NCBI GenBank assembly: GCA_019614645.1
Contig: JABWDB010000036.1
Span: forward strand, 3,034,001-3,098,000
Length of the DNA stretch: 64,000 bases
Reading direction: 5' to 3'
Source of the DNA: Stratiolaelaps scimitus
Lineage: Eukaryota; Arthropoda; Arachnida; Mesostigmata; Laelapidae
Of this stretch, positions 48,131-60,537 are shown piece after piece (position 1 is the first letter of the stretch; the number at the start of each line of letters is the position of its first letter). The notes under the pieces were generated by a model. That model saw only the letters and a program-made list of their open reading frames with translations. It was not told the DNA's origin and ran no database searches. The translations under genes were made by a program, and so were the position numbers.

Positions 48131-51100
48131 AAGGGCGAATAAACAAGTTTGCAACTACAGTGGCACTTCTCGCTACTGTTGCTGCAAACACAGAGACATC
48201 GATATATATATATATATATATGAAATATTGTATTCCATTTCATTATTGATTTTTAAATAAGTCGATCAGTTTGTGCATCCATTGGCTCTTCCCGACGATA
48301 CCCCTTTGACATCTACTCAAATGACAATCATCAAAAATATAGTCAAAGTTGGCCTCACCTACGAGATAGAGCTCAAGATTAAAAGAAAACTGCTTCATTG
48401 ATGTTGCTGAAACAAATGATACTGCAGTATTTTCTATTTCCGAAACTTTCCATTAATGGTGATCTGGCCAGATGGTGAACATTGCGGCCGCTAGTGTCTG
48501 GTACCTTTTTTTTCAATCCATGAAACATGCAGCCGATTGCGAGTCACTGTTGACATTTCTTCCACTGGGCTATTGGTCTTCATCGATTGACATGCGATTG
48601 CTACTATCGTACGATTGAACAAGCGGACGACGGTTACCACCGAGATGAATCCAGACACGATGTTGTTATCTTTAGAAATCCCTGCTGACAGAAGATCATC
48701 CCGATTTTTGAGGCAACCTTAGCCACATTTACATTGCTGGATCCAGGATGCATAACGACTGTACGATGAATCGAATTGTCGCTGTATCATTCCTGACGTG
48801 TGTATGCTATACCGGTAGAATTGTAAGCGGACGGAGTTGCTCGGATGCCAACTCAGCTGATGAAAATCTTCGTCAATCTCACATTGGTTTCACCATCGTC
48901 ACACAATTCGTCACGAGCATATCCACGCTTAACGAGTTCGGGGAAAGTTAATCTAACATAATAAAACAGCACACTCCGATTCGAGGACTGCGCATGCGAC
49001 CCTTCGTACAATTCCCCCGTGTGTGATCCATTGTGTCCGCAAAAACCAGTGATAAACCTCTGCCCATATAAATATGTTACGGGTCATAAGCACTCAAGTG
49101 TAATAGCGAAAAAAAGAACCAACCGTTGATTCCCTCCTCGTCCGCCGAACGTCGATCTTCGCTTTCTTGATAGTTGCTCGAATACCCGTCTGACAATGTG
49201 GAGAAATAACTATATTCTACAATTCATCCTTTATTTTGCCCCTAGATAAAACAAAACAAAAGACACTGAGGTAAAAAAAATAACAACAACAGCAAACCAT
49301 CGAATACGAGGATACTCTGCACCGGAAGAGCAATATTTTGCCAAGCGCTTCCGCTAAGCTCTTGCAGATCTGCCAAGCGACGCGAAATTATATATATATA
49401 TATATATATAGTTATCCAAAAGAGCAGCCAGTCGTCTGTCAATCTGACCATTTGCCTCGCCGCCTACCTCTCGCGATTCACCTGACGAAGCCACGTCTCG
49501 CGCAATCGACACAAAGGAACGTGCCCACAGCTCTGTGCTGTTGTTACGAACAAGAAGCTGAGTTGGGTAGCTTCACTTGCGCAGCGCCATCAGGCGTTCG
49601 CTCGTTAGCTTCACACGAAGGCGTCCGGTGTAGTGAAGTCATCGTTCTGAGGCGGGCGGGCGGATGGGGGGTAGCGGGCTGCTCAAGCAGAGGCTTGAAC
49701 GAAGACACAACTCGAACAGGCCAGGCTGGAATCGTTGCGTTCGTTATGGTTGAACACATATACAATGGTTCTTCATCTGCTTAAGTATAGTTGTGTCTGT
49801 GTGGTCGGATGGACGATTCCACGTTACGGCGACTACGGCGGCGGCGGCGCTTCGAGATAATAACGATGCGAACAGACAGTGATGGCTGTTATTCATTCGA
49901 TGTTAAATGTTACTTGTTTAAGCACTTTGCTGGCCTGTCAAAAAGAACTTGTCAAGAGGTATACAAATATTCCTGACACGTGCTCTGCTCGAGTTTTCAC
50001 AGAGTGTCCAAACGTCGTGGTTACACCTGGTTAAATCGAAATTGATACAGTTGTTAATCGAATGAACGCACTTCAGACTGGGAGCTAGCTCCATTCAGAT
50101 GCGGATAAAACCCTTTTAGACTAGATCGACATCAGAGCGATTTACGAACGGCACTTTGTTGCAATGAAATCTGCTTTTTTACTCCATTATGGACTATGCT
50201 ACACAGGTGTTATATTATATTTTACATTATTACTCTGTCATATTACCTTTTTCAACCAGTGATGACTGTGCAAACCGGCGATCAAGGACCGCCACTAACT
50301 CAAGAGACCCTGAGTTTTCATTTAAACCCGCAATAAATGACCTTTCGAATTGCGTACACCGATGTGAGCCTATCGAGCATTCGATGATTAACATCAGGCA
50401 CGAACGTCTACGTATACGACACTAATTATAGCTCATTGAAAGCTTTCCCGCTCTCGATTGGACGACCCGTGTAAAAGAAAACAATATCATTTTCACTTTC
50501 AGATTCAGACTAAGATGTCGTTTGACCGACGCGGGTCTTTCGATCAAACTTTGCACATCACGATCCAGTACGCTCAGCCAGTTCCTCAAGTGACGAACTT
50601 CGTCTTTCAATATCGTGAAACCCGCAAATTTCTATTAATTTCATAGCGAGCGTCTCGAAACGCCTACAATTACTGTTCCCGCTTTTTTAGCAAAAACCTG
50701 CTGGCGCTTATTCCACTTAGCGCCGAGCCGGGCGAGAAATTGTATGTAGCTTGCCAAGATTGACTAGAGATAGACTGCGCCCGTCCGTCAATGTTATTTG
50801 CTAACATTGCCAACAACTACAATACAGTGATCACGGGTCCGTCGACACGATGACAAGCGCTAGAGGGCAACAAGTCGAGAGGAGCAGTCGGATCCGTCCC
50901 GAAGTCGGCGGCCGTTGTATTCGACGTCGAGATGTATGGCGCTCATATATTCGATATTCAAGCCGTTGTCAAATCGATACAAAATCCAACAAGAAAACAA
51001 CAACAGCAACTAAATTCAAAATAACCCATGGTAAGAGTGATGCACAAATTGCATTAGTCGTCATCGACTTCGGTCGTAACTTGCAGAGTTCCGCGCCCGA

Positions 51101-51136
51101 TTTAAACAGAGGGATGTCGTTGTGATTTTGTTCCAG
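48131..51136. other. Intergenic / upstream region of the copper transporter
   Basis: (TA)n tracts at 48202-48221 and 49388-49410. Any 5' non-coding exon of the copper transporter should lie here. No other supported coding segment was found. Confidence 0.5.
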
Positions 51137-51142
51137 TGCACC

Positions 51143-53047
51143 ATGGCTCACGCAGGCCACATGGAACAAGAAGTTCAGGGCAAGGAGGCCCCGATGGGCG
51201 GCATGCAAATGCATATGTCATTTTATGCCTCCGCTGAAGTGACGGTCCTCTTCAGCCGCTGGACGACAACGAACGCCGGAGGTAAGTGGTCCTTTATCTC
51301 TGCGACTGTCACAGGAACGGCTGAGGAGAAATCGTACCGTTGTCTCTGGAGGTGGTAATTATAAATAAATAAATAATTACCACGTAGAGGAGAGTTAGCT
51401 CTATTTGATGTGTAATAATATAAACAATGAGATTTGCGTGTCCGGCTGCTCAAGAGGAGACATTGAATTTGTAGCGGCAATTGCACACAACGAATGTAGT
51501 AACAATGAGGCTAATGACAGTTATCATCAGTTAGCTGTTAGGCCTGAATATTGAGGAGTGCCCGCATGTTTAATTTAAGTACATCCCTTATCTATAATTT
51601 AAGTACAGTAGACACAGTGGAAGAGTTTTGTTCAGGGCGTGCAGAGAAACCTTCGTCATAACTTAGCCTGAGCTCGCGATTGGTATATTTCATGCTGGTA
51701 TCGTTTTCGAAGGTATATCGACACAGGTTCACCTTGCATTCACTTTTTGTCCTGCTTATTGAACTTTCCAAGTCAACTGCACTCAACCCGGTGCGTGAGG
51801 ACTTCTACCAATTTTGTCCTGACACGCTCGCCTATACAATTTGTGCCCTTTGATCGAGCACCCTGTAGAGCGGCGGTTGCTTTCGAGCAAGCCTAATCCC
51901 CTAACCTGTGTTGGGTGTGTGTTGTGACAGAGTTCCAGACCTCGGTCGAGGTACATACACTAATGAGAATACCGAGGAGAAATGTTTTCTGGTTAAGCTA
52001 AGCTATCGTGAATGGAGCTCGAAAGCGCGGTTGATTGTGGTGCAGATCCTGTATCATTGACTGTATCAGGTCTCGATGGAGAGAGGTCGGAGGTGCACTG
52101 AATTTATCCGATAAATCCATATCTTGTCCGTAGTCTCACTTGAAAGTATATCAAGCAAAGTATCAAATGATCGTTCAACCTATGCGCTATGGACTTTTAG
52201 ATTCCTTTTTTCAAACGGTACTTGTTTATTATTTCGTTTTATCTTCTGTTCAGAAATGGTTGGCGCATGCATCGGGATCTTCATAATGGCAGTGCTATTT
52301 GAGGCTTTGAGAGCTTTCCGGGAGCATCTGTACACGAAGTCACGAGCCGACAGTAACACATCGCTGATCAGCGAAGGAGGCCGACAATGGGCTACGGCCA
52401 TTATAGCTCCTACTCATCTCGTACAGACTGTACTCTACGGACTTCAGGTACTATGCCTTTCCTCATAGCTCATAAAAAAAATTTTACTATTGGTTATCAC
52501 ATTTGATTGTGCTCTTAGCTAAGTTCAAGTTCGCAATCGATAGACCGTCTTCAGTGACAGAGGAGGTATACATCGTATGTCCATAACGAATGACATTGCT
52601 AGCAAATTTAAACTCTCAATTGTCGCATGGACCAATAATCAATCAATATTCGCTCTTGATCGAGTATCCGTAGCCTTCTTCAATCGGCGATCCGTGCTCC
52701 GTAGCACCCAAACCTTGTGTCATCGCCATCAGTGTCGACCTACGTTACTGATACGGTTGCCGCCGAGAGTGAATAGTCTCGAACTGCTCTCACAAAGCCT
52801 ACCCGTTATGTTACTATTATGAATTGTTAATAACATAATTTCATGTCTGTTGTTGTTGTTATCGTCGTCGACATCATCGGCGTTGTGATTGTTACAGATT
52901 ACCCTCGGCTATTTGTTGATGCTGATCTTCATGACGTACAATGTCTACGTCTGTATAGCCATTGTGCTTGGCGCCACCGTAGGATTCCTCGTGTTCGGCT
53001 GGAGAAAATGCCTCATGTTCGATATAACTGCTGACCACTGCGGATAG
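51143..53047 (+). CDS. Ctr1: High-affinity copper transporter, CTR/SLC31 family, three exons
   Basis: A trimeric membrane channel that imports Cu(I). Exons 51143-51281, 52254-52447 and 52898-53047 join in agreeing phases (1, then 0) to give 160 residues. The short N-terminal domain has the Met cluster MGGMQMHMSFY (residues 18-28) that loads copper. TM1 is about 47-65 (MVGACIGIFIMAVLFEALRA), TM2 about 104-125 and TM3 about 128-146. TM2 carries the selectivity motif MLIFM (Met119, Met123) and TM3 the packing motif GATVG (Gly136, Gly140). The C-terminus ends DHCG rather than the HCH of human CTR1. All key features are present, so it should work. The start at 51143 follows a 3' splice site ending at 51136, so a 5' UTR exon lies upstream. 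A polyadenylation signal follows. Confidence 0.95.
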
Positions 53048-53121
53048 CAACCGACCATCGTGCAGCTGTTGCCTCCTTGGAACAATCACAAACGAACGGC
53101 TTCGGCGGATGTTTAGCCACC

Positions 53122-53127
53122 AATAAA
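53122..53127 (+). promoter_or_regulatory. Polyadenylation signal of the copper transporter
   Basis: AATAAA 75 nt after the TAG stop. Confidence 0.6.
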
Positions 53128-53965
53128 GAGCTAGAATACAACTCGCCGAAAAGACGAACTCCACCTGAGGGATATTGTTACTAGATATTTTGTATTTCGA
53201 AACAATCGCAGTTGGGTGGGCGCCAGACGAACTACGGAAACGCTGTACAAGATTGGGTAGTAGAGCGAATCTATCTGCTCAACTTCACATTCGAGATCAC
53301 ATTCGAGCTTAGACGCTTGTTAGCGAGTCTGCTTTGTTCACACTTGTTAAAAAAAATTGTTCGTAGACAGGGTAGTACGTTGGTTGAAGCAGGGGCGCAC
53401 GATGGCGTATTCTTGTTTAATTTATGTCATTTGATTAACAGCAGAATCAACCAACGTATTTTCGGCCAGTGAACAGCAGTGTTGTGTTCATTGTGATGGT
53501 TGATCGCAAAGCATTACCCTGATCGCAATCCCCCGTGGCAGTTCGAGATTCTATATATATAAATATATTGAGTAATTGTATTAGGTGGCATGCAATAATG
53601 GACTACGAAATTGTACGATGACAACGATGGGCAAACCTCCTATGGCAGAGTGGGCTATATTTTTGATGAATAAAAAGCGGATCATGAAAATGAAGAAAAA
53701 ACATCCATTCCCAATAGATGAAGTCATTTCGTAGATAAATGCAATATATGTTAATTCTTCGCACCTGCCCCTAAGCTGATTTTCCATGAGAGGTCCCTGT
53801 AGCGCAATATACTGAAAGGCATATGCAAATGCATAGAGATACATTATATTTTATAAGAACTCGTAGTTAATTTTGTATATATATATATATATATATATGG
53901 CGTAGTATGATGAGAATTAATCATTTCAAATATCTATATTTGTCCCCTTGATGATCCAGTGACGA

Positions 53966-54029
53966 GCGTCTGAGTGCTGCTAGACAGGACGGAAATATAT
54001 GTACGGGTTCAAACCCTGTTGTCAGACGC
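53966..54029 (+). tRNA. tRNA-like sequence, probably degenerate or SINE-derived
   Basis: GCGTCTGA (53966-53973) pairs exactly with TCAGACGC (54022-54029) like an acceptor stem. GGTTCAAACCC (54006-54016) is a perfect B box within a T-arm-like hairpin. The A box is weak (CTGAGTGCTGC), the total of 64 nt is short, and a clear anticodon arm is missing. A relic or a SINE head is more likely than a working tRNA. Confidence 0.3.
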
Positions 54030-55533
54030 TTTCGAGAATCTTGGATGTCCCCTTTGTCATCATTCTATATCGGTGAATTCTTGCCAGATTGAAAAATGAG
54101 GTCTAAAAATAGTAAAGGTGGGGCCTATAAGTCGTTGAAATAATGCCGGATGGCAAATCCGAGGCCTCGATTCACCTAGGGGACAGCTGAGGACGACCTC
54201 CAAAACACGTTTTTCTTTCAAAAACATCGACACAGGTCGACTGCAGCGTGCTAATTACCAAAAAAAAAATTGCACCACTAGCTTACAAAGGTAAGTAGTC
54301 TGATCAATAGCATCGCGAACTACCACCTGTATCTGTCCAGTGTCTTGCATCTGTCCAGAGTGCTTACATGAATATCTAGCGCTACGCACAGATAAGAGAA
54401 TTCAGCAAGAGCTTGCCCACACGAAGGGGCGGTGTTGACATGCGTTAGCATGCCAAGATCTTCGCTTAAGAAAAGAAAAAGCAGAAGAATGTCCCGAAAG
54501 GCGTAGGTATTAAGCCTAAAATGTTTACTACACAAAGCCGATCAAAATAGGCGCGAGCTCCTGCTAAGCTCTAATCCATGTGTATTGTTTTTGCCACCCT
54601 GCTATTCTGGACAGCCTGGATTTTTTTCGGTGCAAGTGTTACAAAATATAGTAGCAAATTCGATATTGAATGAACCTGAGCGAAATACGCTTTCTTCTGA
54701 TCTCATAAGAGCTTGGGGAGATCGTGTGTTTCTATTATAACGACGCCGGCCACGAAAGCACATGCTTCGAGACTTCAATTTGGTGTACGTCTATGCGGTC
54801 CGAAGGGGTTTTTGCCGTTCTCCTGCTCAACGGACATGACTGTTCCCGCCAAGGTGCAGGATGATAGTTGACAAAAGTCGTCTCCGAGTCGATAACGCAT
54901 ATACAGATAAAGGTAAAGGTTTTATTGGTTTATTGAAGGAGCTGCAATTTCACAATGCTTAAGCTATTTTATTTTTTCAATTTCACAATTTAGGACCCTA
55001 TTGGTATACAACTGGGTTGCGGACACCTATTTTCTCATATGTGTCCTTGTTCCATGTTTGCGGATTCCATGGAAAGCTCTGCCGTCGAAGAGAGAGAGAG
55101 AGAAAGCAAGCATTGTTGATTCTCCACATAATCTACTTGGAGACGGTTAACCCGAGAGCTGCAGCAGAAACGCATTGTCCAGCGATAACGGCCCTTGTCC
55201 AGTGACTGCGTCAACATTCGGCGTAAATAATAACGAACGAACAAGAGCTTGGCTTCGTCTGAACGTCTCCCCACAAGATGGTGAGACGATGATGAAGACG
55301 AGCACAGGACTAGTTGCCTAGAATGAGTGCAGACATTGTAATCGTCGTTAATTTTGGACGGGGACTCTCTCAACCATTGGACAACGGGCAGTCAACTATT
55401 AAGTTGTTACACTTTTAAACAATTTTAAGGGAGGTCATCTACTGGCAGCACGATCTAGATATATGTGACATCGGCCAATCCGTGTTGAAACGTATGTACA
55501 TAAACAGTCGTATGAGATGTTTGTATAACTATA

Positions 55534-56822
55534 AGGCTGTCCGATTCAAATTGTCCCGCCATTCGAATGGCGCACAGTCCGAACTACGCGCTACAATGCG
55601 TTCATTTTTGGAGTGGGTACGCGGCGTGAACGTGGCTTCCTTTCGAACACTGAGTGGTTTCGATACGAAAGAAAGATTCAGAAAGATGGACGCTGCAGCA
55701 GAAAGTTCAAATTCCCACAAAAATCAACGGGAAATCATCAAGTTTTTGTTTCTCCAGGGACACCCTCCACCTGAAATCCATCGACAATTAGTGAACGCGT
55801 ACGGTAGGGCTGCCTTATGCCTGCGAACGGTGCGACGTTGGTGCGAGCGATTTAACAGTGGAGATATGGACACCGATGACCATCGAGGTGGGGACCACAA
55901 ATCAGGTGCAACGAGGGACGAACGGATTGACAAAATCAAGGCAGCTTTTGAGCAAACTAGAGCTTGGTCCATGAGGTCTTTGTCGGCTGAAACTTTGATT
56001 CTTCGGACGACGTGTTATAGAATTATCACCAATATACTGAAGAAGAAGAAAATCAATGAAAAATGGGTTCCCCATAAACTGAGTGCTGACCAAATGAAAA
56101 TGCGTGTGGAGTGTTCGACATCTAATTTGAAGACTTATACGCAACAAACCAGTCGCTTAGAGCATACCGTGTCGATAGACGAGACATGGGTTAGCCTGGA
56201 TAGACCCCCTGAAAAGGACCAAGCAAAACAGTGGCTCCGACAAGGTGAAGCGGCAACGTCTGTGGCAGCGCCAGATAGATTCGGACGAAAGGTGTTGATT
56301 ATACTCGCTCTGGATATCAAGGGTGTTTGCTATTACGAAATATTAGCGGCAAACGAAAAACTCAATGCTCCCCGATATCTCGACTTTTTGAAGACATTGA
56401 TGAACAAATGGCGTGGGGATCGACAGCACCGAGTGTGGTTACTCGACGACAATGCAAGACCTCAGCGCACTGCTGAAATTACGGCCTGGTTGGAGGGGAA
56501 CAATATTGAGCGATGGCATCAACCCCATATTCTCCTGATTTAAGCCCATGTGATTATGGTTGTTTCCATGTATTAAAAAGGGCAATAGGTGGGGTTCCAT
56601 ATGCAAACGTCGACTTACTCAAAAAAGCAATAGATAATGAAATTATATATGAAAATGCAAATGGTAAATATTTGGCTATTTCAAAACTCCCAGAGCGCTG
56701 GAATCGGTGTGTCAATAAAGCTGGAGAGTACCTCTAACTCATACCAAAATATCTTTGTCTTAACTAATTTAGATCAAAAGTTATTGGCATTTATCGAGCG
56801 GACAGTTTGATCCGGACAGCCT
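55534..56822 (+). mobile_element. Mariner DNA transposon, near full length
   Basis: About 1289 bp, the usual mariner size. The left end AGGCTGTCCGATTCAAATTG (55534-55553) matches the complement of the right end ending GATCCGGACAGCCT at 56822 (AGGCTGTCC, then ATCAAACTGTCC), with a few differences over about 24 bp. The transposase lies inside. A clean TA duplication is not visible at both ends: TA precedes the left end, and ATTAG follows the right. Confidence 0.9.
55686..56737 (+). pseudogene. Mariner transposase with one frameshift
   Basis: It cuts and pastes the element by recognising its terminal repeats. The ATG at 55686 gives the usual start. The N-terminal helix-turn-helix (LRTVRRWCERFNSGD) and the WVPHKLSADQ linker are present. 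The first catalytic Asp is in SIDETWV, the second in LLDDNARP and the third in YSPDLSPCDYG: the DD34D set. The first frame runs to a stop at 56540. The last part reads in a second frame (about 56525-56737), so a single small indel near 56515-56530 separates the second and third Asp. Otherwise the coding region is remarkably whole, at about 350 codons, which suggests a fairly recent insertion. It is not expected to be active as it stands. Confidence 0.9.
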
Positions 56823-57595
56823 ATTAGTTTAGCAACTCGGTACATTATGCATTAAGAGATGCCAGTTTATTCATCGACTGTATCTGTCTACAGCAGTTCG
56901 CATGGTGGAGGTAGAGGTTGCTTAGTTTATTAAAGGTACTTTTGTGCATCAATGTGTAAACACTTGAAACAAGTTGGGGAACAAGGCGAGACAGGAACAA
57001 TGATCATGCATCAGTTTCTCACACACTGTCAACCATCTAACTGTGGAGCTTTTCGCGTTTAGTCTAGAGGAAGCAGAATGAACGTATCTGTATTCATTCT
57101 CAACATAGAAGTGAACTCTGTTGGGTGATCTGTGACCATTGCACACTCATTTCCCGGCCCCGGTCCACAGGGGTCTAAACATACTTTTTTTTTGTGAGGA
57201 ACAAATTTCCTTCAAACGCACGGACACCACCAGAGACATTCCAATCTCCATGAAAGTAGGCGATCCAGTGCAGGGGGGTTGACGTAGAGGACAGAACGCC
57301 TTTGCCTGCTAAAACCACCATCCTCTGCTGAGCGTCTATCTGTTCCCTAGAGAACAGTAGTGCCCTAGAACTGTTCCACAGCATGAATCGAAATTATGCT
57401 GACATCTGTCCTGTGGCCACTCGTGTGACGTGAGACGCTGTCGAAATGGAGTCAAAAATCAAAGTCAAAAATCTCGCAGATTATCAGCTATGGAGGTACC
57501 ATTACTTGGCCTATGGTTCGGAACTACATTACGACGATCTAGAAAGTAAATTTTCCAGGTAGATTTTCAGCCAACATTCAACGTCCACAGTACAA
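56823..57595. other. Intergenic spacer between mariner and LINE relic
   Basis: No gene supported. A T9 run near 57184 is the only notable simple sequence. Confidence 0.6.
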
Positions 57596-57599
57596 CTTC

Positions 57600-58890
57600 T
57601 TACAATACAATACAAATACACATGTATCAACCAAAAGGGGTGGTACAGAGATTATTAATGAAATTACATAAATTGGTAGAAGCGAAGGGAATTTTTACAA
57701 TTGTGGTAATGGCAAATTTTCCCCTCCTGAGTCTCGTATGAGACGCGCGACTCTCCAGGAGAACAACTTATTTAGCTTTTCGGTGCGTGCTACTGACGCA
57801 GTGCTATTTGGTCTTAGTCGGTGAAACAAGCGTAGGTCCGAAGTATCTAGTATGGTCCTTAGGGAGGGAAGCTTCACTACTTCCCTCGGAGCATCGCAAC
57901 GCAGACTGACTCTTCGGATGAACCTCGATTGCACCCTCTCAAGCGCTAGGATATGTTGTTTGAGAAAGGGCCTCCAAACTGGAGAGCAGTAAAGAAATTT
58001 TGGAATGACAGGGCTCTTGTAGAGCGCAAGATAGAAATCGACATTTTTGATAATACAACATCTAAAATGAGGCAAACCAAATATATTAATCAGGCAGACC
58101 GAACTACCTCTGTCACATGCAGATAAAAACCATTGATTGTGCATTCATTTTTGTAAGTAGAGGTGCACAGAACTGCACATTTCGGAATGGAGATCAACAT
58201 GTCGTTCTTACAACACCACTGTTCAACAGTACTAATGGCTGATTGAAGGAGGAGCCTGTCATCAGCACATCGCAATGGTGCATACAATTTCAAATCATCA
58301 GCATAGAACTTGTGCTTTACACCGCTTGGAAAACTATTTTTGAGATCTAACACAAAGATACAGAACAAAAGTTGGGCCACGCACGAACCCTGAGGTACCC
58401 CAGATGGGCACCGATCATACGTGCTAAGAGTATTGGTTATTTTTACGCAGAACTTTCTCTCCGTTAGATAGCTTCGGATCCACTCAACACTATGTGGATC
58501 TACTTTGAGAGATAAAGGTTTGGAGATTAAAAGTATAATCATAGACTTTTAAACTGACGCGGTCGAATGCTTTGGAAAAATCAAAGTAAATGCAATCATA
58601 GTCGACTCCCTCATTCTGAAATAGAGCCAAGTCATGGACCATTTCAATCAGCTGGATTTCGGTCGATTTTCCTTTGGTAAAACCATGTTGTTCGCAGTCA
58701 AGGAGATCATTTATGGAGTGCTATGAGTAAATGTAAGCTACGAGTATCTTTTCAAAAATGAGGCCCGCTATGGACCTCTTAGCTACAGGTCTATAGTTAC
58801 CTACATAACTCTTCTCTTACGCTTTATGGACAGGCGTAACCATTGAGAGCTTAAAGCAGTCAGGCACTGTCTTTCGGCATTGCTTCATAA
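57600..58890 (-). mobile_element. CR1/Jockey-superfamily LINE relic (reverse transcriptase and C-terminus)
   Basis: On the minus strand, in order and in several frames: CFKLSMVTPVHKA and GNYRP (about 58870-58790), QHGFTKGKSTEIQLIEMVHD (about 58690-58630) and DCIYFDFSKAFDRVSLK with catalytic Asp (about 58600-58550). Then SGVPQGSCVAQLLFCIF and KFYADDLKLY (58400-58280), and the C-terminal IPKFLYCSPVWRPFL and ALERVQSRFIRRVS (about 58020-57900). Several shifts and stops make it dead. The 3' end is a short pentanucleotide tail (ACAAT-like on the plus strand, 57600-57620), as in some CR1/L2-type elements. The 5' end is truncated near 58890. Confidence 0.85.
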
Positions 58891-60171
58891 GACGGACGCG
58901 TTAAATGCAACGGTGGAGATCGACGGCCTACTTCCACCAGTCGGTTCCACCTGTGCGATTATCGGGCTATTATTTCATTGCAACAAGGCCGACTCCGCGT
59001 TCCGCTGCCATAAAACCACTTTCAGCCCGCCCCGTTCACGTCAATGCATCAATTCATCTCGTGTACGCGCCAACATTCAAACACTTGAGCCACAGGGGCA
59101 TCTCCCATCGAACAGTGATGGCTCTCCTCTGTTTCTGCAACACAACGCCGACCAGAAGCAAAGGGCCAGCTAGAACCTGGGAAAGAGACACAGACAGATG
59201 AGAGAGAAAAACAAGACAACTCGGCAAGGAGGAAGTCGCCGAATGCTGGTGTCTGCTGAGGAGCCAGTTCCGTCTGCTTGTGGGGCGGGCCCACGATCGA
59301 GTAAACGACAGCGGTGATTATTACCGACCACGAGACGCAAGATCACCCGGCGACTGCGCACGACCAACACGACCGGTTCGTCTCGCACAAAACATGCAGG
59401 CATACATGTATCTCTAGGGACACTGCCCAGCGGTGGGAATCTGGAGAGGGTCACGGTCAATAGACCCAGCCGACCACACTCAGGGACAACGCAATACAAC
59501 GTCGTCAGCCGACTCTCGAAGGCTGACTGTCTGACGACAGCCGCTGCTTACACGTACGTGGTGGTGGTGGTGGGTGAGTTTGCGAGCGCCGCTGAGCCAG
59601 TTGCTCCCGTCTAGCCAAGCGAGTAAGGTGAGCGAACAGCGGTCTGCGCGAATTGAAAGGATCGCCGATCGTCTCTATCGCGATATTTCTATTTTGCTTC
59701 TTTGTCTTTTCGGTTTGTAATGCCGCGTGTACGCTGTCAGCGCAGAAGTGATTCAAAGTTATCGGAGAGTCGAATATATAGGCTTAAGTTGTTTCTGACT
59801 CGATAGTGTGTTCAGGTTTACCTGAGAAGCTTCAAGTAGTTGAAGCTTTTCTATAGGTTTTTAATCGTAGACCGATTAGCGCGGGTGGCTTCGAACACTA
59901 GACCTTCGCGTAACGATGAAATCAAATATAATCAACAGATGATGTGAATCTGACGTGCTGTAGAAAGAAAGTGTGCCTCGAAAATATATTTATTCAAGTG
60001 TTTCGCGCGAGACACATTACTAATTGTTTTCGTTGAGTCGAAAGAGTTTTGGGGGGGCGCGGGGCGTGATTAATTAACCAGCCATAGTTTCGACCTCGAT
60101 CGTTGCATTACCTAAGACACATATTGCCTTCCTGTCTGCTGATTCCGTGAGGAGCGCAAGCTGCCCTCCCG
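58891..60171. other. GC-richer intergenic DNA upstream of PSAT
   Basis: Overlapping open frames on both strands at 58.9-59.8 kb reflect GC content and show no domain. A (GT)-rich CCACC array sits near 59560 and a G7 run near 60049. It may include promoter sequence of a divergent gene, but none was found. Confidence 0.5.
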
Positions 60172-60179
60172 TGACGTCA
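60172..60179 (+). promoter_or_regulatory. Perfect CRE (TGACGTCA) upstream of PSAT
   Basis: The palindromic CREB/ATF site lies 366 bp before the PSAT ATG and about 36 bp before a candidate 5' UTR donor (GCAAG/GTAACA after 60215). A matching acceptor (GTTTCAG/TAAAAC, ending at 60516) precedes the start codon. In other animals serine-synthesis genes respond to ATF4, so an ATF/CREB link is plausible, but that is inference. Confidence 0.45.
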
Positions 60180-60537
60180 GTACGGATGAGTTGAACCGAC
60201 TAAATCGACAGCAAGGTAACACGCACTCGGCGCGCGTGTCTCAATCTCAGGTCGGACCTCTAGCAGCCAGATGGTCCCTGCTTGTTTGCCGCTGTTGTTG
60301 GGTGGGCTCTGACAGAGCACAAGAGTGCGATTGGTGCTGTCAACTTTGCAGCAACCAAAGGCGGCGTCTAACGGGATCAATTGGACAGAGACGGGTGTGA
60401 TACGTTTACGCCGATTGGTGAATGTCGTAGCTAGCCGACTAATTTAATAGTGACAATACCGTTCTGGCGCATTGCGCAACAAATGAATGAATCCAATGTG
60501 TTCGGTGCCGTTTCAGTAAAACAAAACGATCGTAAAC

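Larger units (their letters stand above)
53048..55533. other. Intergenic
   Basis: 3' flank of the copper transporter, (TA)n at 53876-53898, and a tRNA-like segment at 53966-54029. No coding gene supported. Confidence 0.6.

Noticed and set aside
49338..49784. 148-codon plus-strand open frame
   Set aside because: It contains a translated (TA)n tract (IYIYIYIY) and has no family likeness.
58880..59756. Several 80-110 codon open frames upstream of PSAT
   Set aside because: They overlap on both strands in GC-rich DNA and lack domains or splice support.
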